From Siphonodentalium dalli (taxonomy: Eukaryota; Mollusca; Scaphopoda; Gadilida; Siphonodentaliidae): DNA of 64,000 bases. The stretch spans positions 255,021,582 to 255,085,581 of the forward strand of contig CP136061.1 in NCBI GenBank assembly GCA_032622095.1, read 5' to 3'. The notes beneath the pieces were generated by a model that searched no databases, was not told the DNA's origin, and was given only the letters and a program-made list of their open reading frames with translations. Shown piece by piece: positions 56,745-64,000 of the stretch (positions are counted from its first letter, which is position 1; each line of letters begins with the position of its first letter). Made by a program: the position numbers and the translations under genes.

Positions 56745-57144
56745 TTATCCCTTTACCCAACAGAACGGCCCTGTGCCAATGCATTCTCTTATATATGCGA
56801 GTCGACCATAGGTCGCCTCGCATATATAAGAGAATGCATTGGCTTAACACATTAAAAATTATAAAATTGTTAAAGAATGTAAGAAAAAATGGTAAAAAGT
56901 GTTAAAAAAAGTTTTTTTTTAGGCCAATGCATTCTGTTATATATGCGAGGCGACCTATGGTCGACTCGCATATATAAGAGAATGCATTGGCACAGGGCAT
57001 AACTGTAACTATCACAATGTGGTCAAGGAGCCGGTTCCAATGATATCCATATGTGTATGGTTCTATTGAGACAGACCGAAGATATTTTAGGCTGTTGAAG
57101 CTTTATTTGGCCGGTTTTGGCCGGTTTGTTGGGTAAAGGGTTAT
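56745..57144 (-). mobile_element. 400-bp MITE with hairpin cassette (ACCCAACA type), copy 6, flanked by TTAT
   Basis: Same structure as the 30233 copy, reversed. The four bases next to CCC and GGG are TTAT on both sides rather than TTAA. A shared variant on both flanks is what a 4-bp target duplication predicts. One hairpin base differs ('cattctgttatata'). Confidence 0.92.
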
Positions 57145-57706
57145 ACAAGGGAAAGCTTGAACGACATTACTTAAATTTTCGAAGTAATTATTCATTTTCG
57201 GTCGTTATTTCGTCTTCTCATGTATTTCAGTGACTCCGCACCATTGTCTTCTGAGAAACCTCTCCTCTAGGGATTATGCATGTACTGAGATTTGTAAAAT
57301 TGAATATGAATTGAGAATAAATTGTTAATTTACAATGGTCAAATCTTATTATTATACTAGGTCCAATACAAATGGGTAATTTCACGTCTCAAATGTTTTA
57401 CTCCCAATAATTGGCAACAATTTATATATTCTCAGAAGGAAGAAGCAACATCTCCCAGAGTTGGTATTCAACTTCTTATGCTCGGGCGCACATATACATT
57501 TTCCACACTTTCATTTTAAATAGCAATTTGACGCCGTGTATTCGACGGCCACATTGGAAGCCATCTTTGGTTTGCCATTCGTGTTGGTTCGATCCCACAT
57601 TTGTTATTCTGAAAATATAGTCGGGAGATGCTAACAAAGTCGCATCTTCTCGATTCCAATCAATCTCAATAAACAAATCGCCCCGAAAAGTTGAGAATTA
57701 ATTATT

Positions 57707-58051
57707 TTAAAGGGGTACTGTACACTAAATCCGGCCTTTTATGGGACCATCTCCTTTTAAACAGAATATATTCAACAAATGATTGTGAGCCATGGATTAG
57801 TGCAAATACACTCATGTGCTCTATGAACGACGCAAACAAATAGTAATTATAATGAAAATGACTTTATGACTCGATTCATAAACTCACTTTCATAATAATT
57901 ACCATGTTGTTTGCATCGTTCGTAGAGCACGAAAGTGTATTTTTGCACTAATCCATGGCTCAAATTCATTCATTTGTTGCAGATATTCTGTTCGAGTATA
58001 AAAGGAGATGGTCCCATAAATGGCTAGATTTAGTGTACAGTACCCCTTTAA
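57707..58051. mobile_element. TTAA-flanked palindromic MITE (AGGGGTACTG type)
   Basis: aggggtactgtacactaaat and the complement atttagtgtacagtacccct form the ends, each flanked by TTAA (57707-57710, 58048-58051). Inner arms continue to pair over most of the length: 'gggaccatctccttttaaa', 'gccatggattagtgcaaata' and 'gctctatgaacgacgcaaac' all have inverted partners. A half copy lies at 62977-63125. Confidence 0.88.
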
Positions 58052-58069
58052 GTATCGCAGCGCCTTAAC

Positions 58070-58435
58070 CCACTTATGGTCCGTTTCTAACGTGATATAC
58101 CACTTAGAGTCCGTTTCTAATGCGACATACCCCTTTATAGTACGTTTCTAACGCGATATACCCAATTATAGTCCGTTTCTAATGCGATATATCCACTTAC
58201 AGTCCGTTTCTAATGTGACATACCCCCATTATAGTCCGTTTCTAGCGCGATAAACCCCCTTATAGTCAGTTTGTAATGCGATATACCCTTATAGTCCGTT
58301 TCTAATGCTATATACCCCTTATAGTCCATTTCTAGTGCGATATACCCCCATTATAATCCGTTTCTAATGCGATATACCCCCTTATAGTCCGTTTCTAACG
58401 CGATATACCCCTGTATATAACGTTTCTGCAAACAT
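58070..58435. repeat. 29-30-bp tandem repeat, about 12 copies
   Basis: 'tatagtccgtttctaatgcg' followed by 'atatacccc' recurs about every 29-31 bp, with unit-to-unit variation in the C-run and at CpG positions. Confidence 0.93.
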
Positions 58436-59002
58436 GTTTAGCCATACACAGTGGCGCTACATGAAGCCTTTCAAATATACGACGTGATGTATGTTAGGTG
58501 TATATATGCAGACACCGCGTCGGTGGTAGACGTTCCGGGATATCACCATATACGAATTTTCGACTAAAGTCGGACAGAATAATTCCTTTTAATGTACAAA
58601 ATCCGATTCGAAGGTCCCCGTATCGTTCGATTCCAGCAACAACATTCTGTTATCGGAATCGATTAATTGCCAAAAATAATGCTAACCACCCTCTGTAGAA
58701 CAAAATTGCCAAAACGTGTTATATATCAACATTTTGTTCGAACCCAATTTGGTTTCGAGAGTATGTCCTCGGCGATAGACTTTTTCAACGAAAGATGAAT
58801 AAAAGAATATTGAACAAATCGTTAATGTCTCAGTTTTCGATGTTCTTTAAAATGATTTGGGTACAAAAGTTGCCCGGATGTCCATATACGTTTAGCTGCT
58901 TATCGTTCCTGAATACGATGTACCATTTTTTGTTGTTGCGAGTTTCGAAGATATAATATAACTGTCTCAACATTTTATTATGAACCCACGACTGTTGAAC
59001 TA
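58436..59002. other. No recognisable gene
   Basis: Short sequence between two tandem arrays. Nothing supported. Confidence 0.45.
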
Positions 59003-61445
59003 GATCATACCACGAATCTCTATTCCACCTATACGCCCGTATAGAGATCACACCACGAATCTCTATTCCACCTATACGCCCGTATAGAGATCACACCACG
59101 AATCTCTATTCCACCTATACGCCCGTATAGAGATCACACCACGAATCTATATTCCACCTATTATACGCCCGTATAGAGATCACACCACGAATCTATATTC
59201 CACCTATTATACGCCCGTATAGAGATCACACCACGAATCTCTATTCCACCTATACGCCCGTATAGAAATCATACCACGAATCTCTATTCCACCTATACAC
59301 CCGTATAGAGATCATACCACGAATCTCTATTCCACCTATACGCCCGTATAGAGATCATACCACGAATCTCTATTCCACCTACACGCCCGTATAGAGATCA
59401 TACCACGAATCTCTATTCCACCTATACACCCGTATAGAGATCATACCACGAATCTCTATTCAACCTATACGCCCGTATAGAGATCATACCACGAATCTCT
59501 ATTCCACCTATACGTCCGTATATAGATCATACCACGAATCGCTATTCCACCTATACGCCCGTATAGAGATCATACCACGAATCTCTATTCCACCTATACC
59601 CCCGTATAGAGATCATACCACGAATCTCTATCCATCTATACGCCCGTATATAGATCATACCACGAATCTCTATCCATCTATACGCCCGTATATAGATCAT
59701 ACCACGAATCTCTATTCCACCTATACGCCCGTATATAGATCATACCACGAATCTCTATCCATCTATACGCCCGTATATAGATCATACCACGAATCTCTAT
59801 CCATCTATACGCCCGTATATAGATCATACCACGAATCTCTATTCCACCTATACGCCCGTATATAGATCATACCACGAATCTCTATCCATCTATACGCCCG
59901 TATATAGATCATACCACGAATCTCTATTCCACCTATACGCCCGTATAGAGATCATACCACGAATCTCTATTCCGCCTATACGCCCGTATAGAGATCACAC
60001 CACGAATCTCTATTCCACCTATACGCCCGTATAGAGATCATACCACGAATCTCCATTCCACCTATACGCCCGTATAGAGATCATACCACGAATCTCCATT
60101 CCACCTATACGCCCGTATAGAGATCATACCACGAATCTCTATTCCACCTATACGCCCGTATAGAGATCATCTCTATTCCACCTATACGCCCGTATAGAGA
60201 TCATACCACGAATATATATTCCACCTATACGCCCGTATAGAGATCATACCACGAATCTCTATTCCACCTATACGCCCGTATATATATCATACCACGAATC
60301 TCTATTCCACCTATACGCCCGTATAGAGATCATACCACGAATCTCCATTCCACCTATACTCCCGTATAGAGATCACACCACGAATCTCTATTCCACCTAT
60401 ACGCCCGTATAGAGATCATACCACGCATCTCTATTCCACCTATACGCCCGTATAGAGATCATACCACGAATCTCTATTCCACCTATACGCCCGTATAGAG
60501 ATCATACCACGAATCTCTATTCCACCTACACGCCCGTATATAGAGATCATACCACGAATCTCTATTCCACCTATACGCCCGTATAGAGATCATACCACGA
60601 ATCTCCATTCCACCTATACGCCCGTATGGAGATCACACCACGAATCTCTATTCCACCTATACGCCCGTATAGAGATCATACCACGAATCTCTATTCCACC
60701 TATACGCCCGTATAGAGATCATACCACGAACCTATTATACGCCCGTATAGAGATCATACCACGAATCTCCATTCCACCTATACGCCCGTATAGAGATCAT
60801 ACCACGAATCTCTATTCCACCTATACGCCCGTATAGAGATCATACAACGAATCTCTATTCCACCTATACGCCCGTATAGAGATCATACCACGAATCTCTA
60901 TTCCACCTATACGCCCGTATAGAGATCATACCACGAATCTCTATTCCACCTATACGCCCGTATAGAGATCATACCACGAATCTCTATTCCACCTATACGC
61001 CCGTATAGAGATCATACCACGAATCTCTATTCCACCTATACGCCCGTATAGAGATCATACCACTAATCTCTATGCCACCTATACGCACGTATAGAGATCA
61101 TACCACGAATCTCTATTCCACCTATACGCCCGTATAGAGATCACACCACGAATCTCTATTCCACCTATACGCGGGCCCGTATAGAGATCATACCACGAAT
61201 CTCTATTCCACCTATACGCCCGTATAGAGATCATACCACGAATCTCTATTCCACCTATACGCCCGTATAGATATCATACAACGAATCTCCATTCCACCTA
61301 TACGCCCGTATAGAGATCATACCACGAACCTATTATACGCCCGTATAGGGATCATACCACGAATCTCTATTCCACCTATACACCCGTATAGAGATCATAC
61401 CACGAATCTCTATTCCACCTATACGCCCGTATAGCGATCATATTC
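59003..61445. repeat. 43-bp satellite, about 57 units, each with an internal dyad
   Basis: The unit is cacgaatctctattccac plus ctatacgcccgtatagag plus atcatac. Starts at 59011 and 59054 fix the period at 43 bp. Each unit holds a dyad: CTCTAT ... TATACG-CC-CGTATA(GAG). Variants include a block with 'ctatccatctatacgcccgt' and 'atatagatc' near 59625-59900, a T/C switch in 'atcataccac/atcacaccac', and a deletion form 'cacgaacctattatacgccc' at 60725 and 61323. Confidence 0.98.
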
Positions 61446-61770
61446 CACTCAATCACCAGTTCTCTATTATTGATCTACCGTGTGTACTGCCTAACATAGT
61501 AGCTGAATAACACTGTCTTGACTAACATATATATATGATGAAAATACCCCTTTGCACAACACCCTGTTCCAACATTAGTTAAAACGAACAAAGAATCACA
61601 TAAACCCCCCACCAAATGTCATAGCTACCAAATCAACCATATATATATAACCCCATATAGCAATAATTATGCTCTGGAAGGCACTACACCAAGCACCATA
61701 AAATCACAAATCATGCATGTAAATATGTTCAGCTGTCATCTTTATTGTATCTTTAATCGTTTGTATTGGG
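61446..61770. other. No recognisable gene
   Basis: AT-rich; (TA) runs near 61528 and 61640. Nothing supported. Confidence 0.45.
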
Positions 61771-62300
61771 AGAGGGGCTTCATAAGTTGAAAAAACTTGT
61801 GCCCCGATCCCTTTTGTATATTATATACAAATCAAATACCTGGAAACTTTTTGATGTTGTGACAGGGAAGTTTATAACATTGAGAAATCAGTGCAGTTAA
61901 TATATTTCTTAATGAGTAGCTGTTCCTTAATAATGTACTTCACTATAGGTGAAGGGCCCAACTCGAAACTGCACGATTTAAGTGACTTTGTGAGTGATTT
62001 TGCTTTGCGTCGCTTACAATCATGGAATTTCTCCCGTGTAATTCTGTTTTTGTTTTTTTTTGCGATATCGGCGCACAACAGTCACAAAAAGCATGCAATC
62101 TCGAACTGGGGCCAACCCCATTCTCTACTGTGACGTAGATTATTGAGAAACATGTATTAACAAAGAAATAGATTCCCCGTCTTGTTTGTTCAATGTTATA
62201 ACGTTCCCTGTCAGAATAGGTCAGGGCATCAACAAGTTCCCAGGTTTTGTACTGGTATAGCCGGAGTAGAGATTCATGGCGTGATCTACTGTTGAAAATA
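61771..62300 (-). repeat. Dispersed repeat block, related to 28.1, 32.2-32.9 and 34.3 kb
   Basis: On the minus strand: 'cccttcacctatagtgaagt', 'acattattaaggaacagct', 'cttccctgtcacaacatcaa', 'aagtttccaggtatttgat' and 'ggggcacaagttttttcaac'. 'gttccctgtcagaatagg' and 'agttcccaggttttgtactg' repeat in + orientation at 62204-62252, so the block has inverted ends. It finishes at 62262-62286 with 'ggagtagagattcatggcgt' + gatc. Confidence 0.6.
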
Positions 62301-62490
62301 ATGTGATGATGCTAGTTCCGCTGGGTTAATTTCCGGTAACACTCATCGGCGTACAATGCAAAACAATGGGAACGATATAAATATTTAAGCCACATTCGGA
62401 CGTAATTCTGAGAAAAGCGGGGAGAAAAGTAACCACACGCGGATGCACTGTGAACTATAAGCTGAGGCTCTAAACCAACATTACCATATC

Positions 62491-62949
62491 TATATGTGAC
62501 CCGCCATATCAAATCCAGTCGTAAGTCGGGATTTTTTTTACCCTGTGCCAATGCATTCTCTTATATATGCGAGTCGACCATAGGTCGCCTCATATATATA
62601 AGAGAATGCATTGGCCTAACAATTTTTTATCATTTTTATTAAATAAATGTTTCTGACAATTTTTAGGACATAAAATAAAAAAAACATCCATTACCCTGCA
62701 GGGAGCCCCACACATATATAGAAGCTTATAGAAGAGTGTCGTCTGCTCATGTTTGTCTGGGGCTCTGTATGGGTGAAATTATAAAATTGTTAAAGAATAT
62801 TAAAATTGTAAAAAATTGTTAGGCCAAATGCATTCTCTTATATATGCGAGGCGACCTATGGTCGACTCGCATATATAAGAGAATGCATTGGCACAGGGTA
62901 AAAAAAATCCCGACTTACGACTGGATTTGATATGGCGGGTCACATATAT
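62491..62949. mobile_element. TA-flanked MITE carrying the hairpin cassette, copy 2
   Basis: Ends tgtgacccgccatatcaaat and gatatggcgggtcaca, next to TA on both sides. Same build as 14725-15188, including ACCCTGTGCC/GGCACAGGGT cassette borders and the nested GAGCCCC foldback, but the interior lies in opposite orientation to that copy. Confidence 0.9.
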
Positions 62950-62976
62950 CGGGAGAAAATTCCAAGAACTCATTAC

Positions 62977-63125
62977 CTTAAAGGGGCCCTGCACACTAAA
63001 TCATGCCATTTATAAGACCATCTCTTATTTATTATACTCAACAGAATATAGGCAACAAATGAAATAATTTGAGTCATGGACTATAGTGTAAGATACACTC
63101 AAGTGATATGAACGATGCAAACCAC
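62977..63125. mobile_element. Half copy of the AGGGGTACTG-type MITE
   Basis: 'ttaaaggggccctgcacact', 'aaatcatgccatttataaga', 'ccatctcttatt' and 'gtcatggactatagtg' follow the left half of 57707-58051. The right half is missing. Confidence 0.7.
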
Positions 63126-63484
63126 ATTTAATTTGTGCAAACAATATAAAAAGCATGTAAAAGCATAACCACTATTCCCTGGGTGATAGGTTACCACCCC
63201 TGGTCAATGGTCCTGCTAATTTGCTATGATGTTGGTGGTCCTGCTGAATTGCTATGGTGGGTAAAACTGATACCGTTACAAAAAAGAACCGGTTTTTTTT
63301 AAGTTGTCATTTTCGCAGTGTTTGGTTAATCCGAGCGATTTGAGAAACGAGAGGGCGATCACGATCGGCAGATGTTTAACCCATACCTTGGCGATAGTGA
63401 TTAGCTATTTTCAGCTAGGAATCTAAAATCCATAACATTCAATGTTAATCTTCAAAGATTAGAACAAGTTTGTTTTTTTTAAAT
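63126..63484. other. No recognisable gene
   Basis: A short duplicated phrase ('ggtcctgctaatttgctatg' and 'ggtcctgctgaattgctatg') at about 63208 and 63238. Otherwise nothing. Confidence 0.5.
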
Positions 63485-63810
63485 ACGCCCACAACTCTGT
63501 TAAAAAAATCGGATCAAACCCATATTCGAATTCTATCTGTATTTTGGGCTGAGAAACTCACATACCAAATTTGATTTCAGATATCTTTTTTTTTAGTTAT
63601 TGCAGCATGCGTGAATTCAAAGTGGAAGAAGGGCCATAACTCCATAAAAAAAACTTGGATCAAACCCATATTTTAACTTGATCTGTATTTTGGGCTGAGA
63701 AACAGATATACAAAATTTGGTTCCGATCGAATAAAAAAATGTTTGAGTTATCGCACCATGCATAATGTGTCTACCGGACGGACGACGAGTGGTCAATCCG
63801 GACATCGACA
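63485..63810 (+). repeat. About 165-bp tandem repeat, two units (lophotrochozoan-type)
   Basis: 'gatcaaacccatattcgaat' / 'gatcaaacccatattttaac', 'tgtattttgggctgagaaac' twice, 'agttattgcagcatgc' / 'agttatcgcaccatgc', with 'aagggccataactccat' between the units and 'ccggacggacgacgagtgg' after the second. Same family as 17180-17535. Confidence 0.75.
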
Positions 63811-64000
63811 ATATGTGTACCATACTATGGTATGGGTACACATACAAATAAAACTAAATTAATCAATCAATAGGGGCAAAGAGTGTGTCAAAATAAACCA
63901 ATATAAAATGAGACATATCAGATGAAAGTATCAGGAATGTTGAGAAATGTTACTTTTTAACACCAGAAATCCATGCAAGTGAATGAGGAGAAACCTGGAG

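Overview
The window looks like a piece of a metazoan nuclear genome, most likely a marine lophotrochozoan (mollusc- or brachiopod-like). The reasons are one intron-split gene with GT-AG splice sites, very low coding density, AT-rich DNA, many kinds of MITE and tandem repeat, and two repeats I associate with molluscan or brachiopod genomes: a GATTGATTGATT-headed repeat near 29.9 kb, and units carrying an 'agggccataactct'-type block with a 'gacggacgacggacgg' block near 17.3 and 63.6 kb. The taxon is inferred from recall, not from a search.

Only one complete gene is recognised: a five-coding-exon cyclin D gene on the + strand, 37278-48567. It encodes 290 aa, with an N-terminal LxCxE motif, a full cyclin box and a C-terminal TPTDV phosphodegron-like tail. 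Its introns carry a MITE, tandem repeats and a perfect CRE-like inverted repeat. Its 3' region starts with an AU-rich element and a small foldback.

The rest is repeats. 1-1494 is a 38-bp satellite cut by the window edge. 5.3-17.5 kb is a mosaic of palindromic MITEs, a broken tandem duplication of a larger unit, LINE 3' fragments and a SINE-like unit. 18.5-24.3 kb holds a LINE remnant, a foldback, and a 2.1-kb element with ~240-280-bp terminal inverted repeats around a ~152-bp tandem array, itself inside a second pair of inverted ends. 27-34 kb has duplications, MITEs and an element full of CCGAA/TTCGG motifs. 49.5-58.4 kb has six further foldback or MITE families and a 29-30-bp tandem array. 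59.0-61.4 kb is a 43-bp satellite of about 57 units. 61.8-63.8 kb has more dispersed repeats.

The most distinctive theme is a palindromic cassette, bounded by CCCTGTGCC and GGCACAGGG and made of two mirror-image hairpins. About fifteen full or broken copies occur, inside three different pairs of terminal inverted repeats. Two of these families are flanked by TTAA (once TTAT on both sides), as for piggyBac-type insertion; the third is flanked by TA. No autonomous transposase or intact reverse transcriptase is visible.
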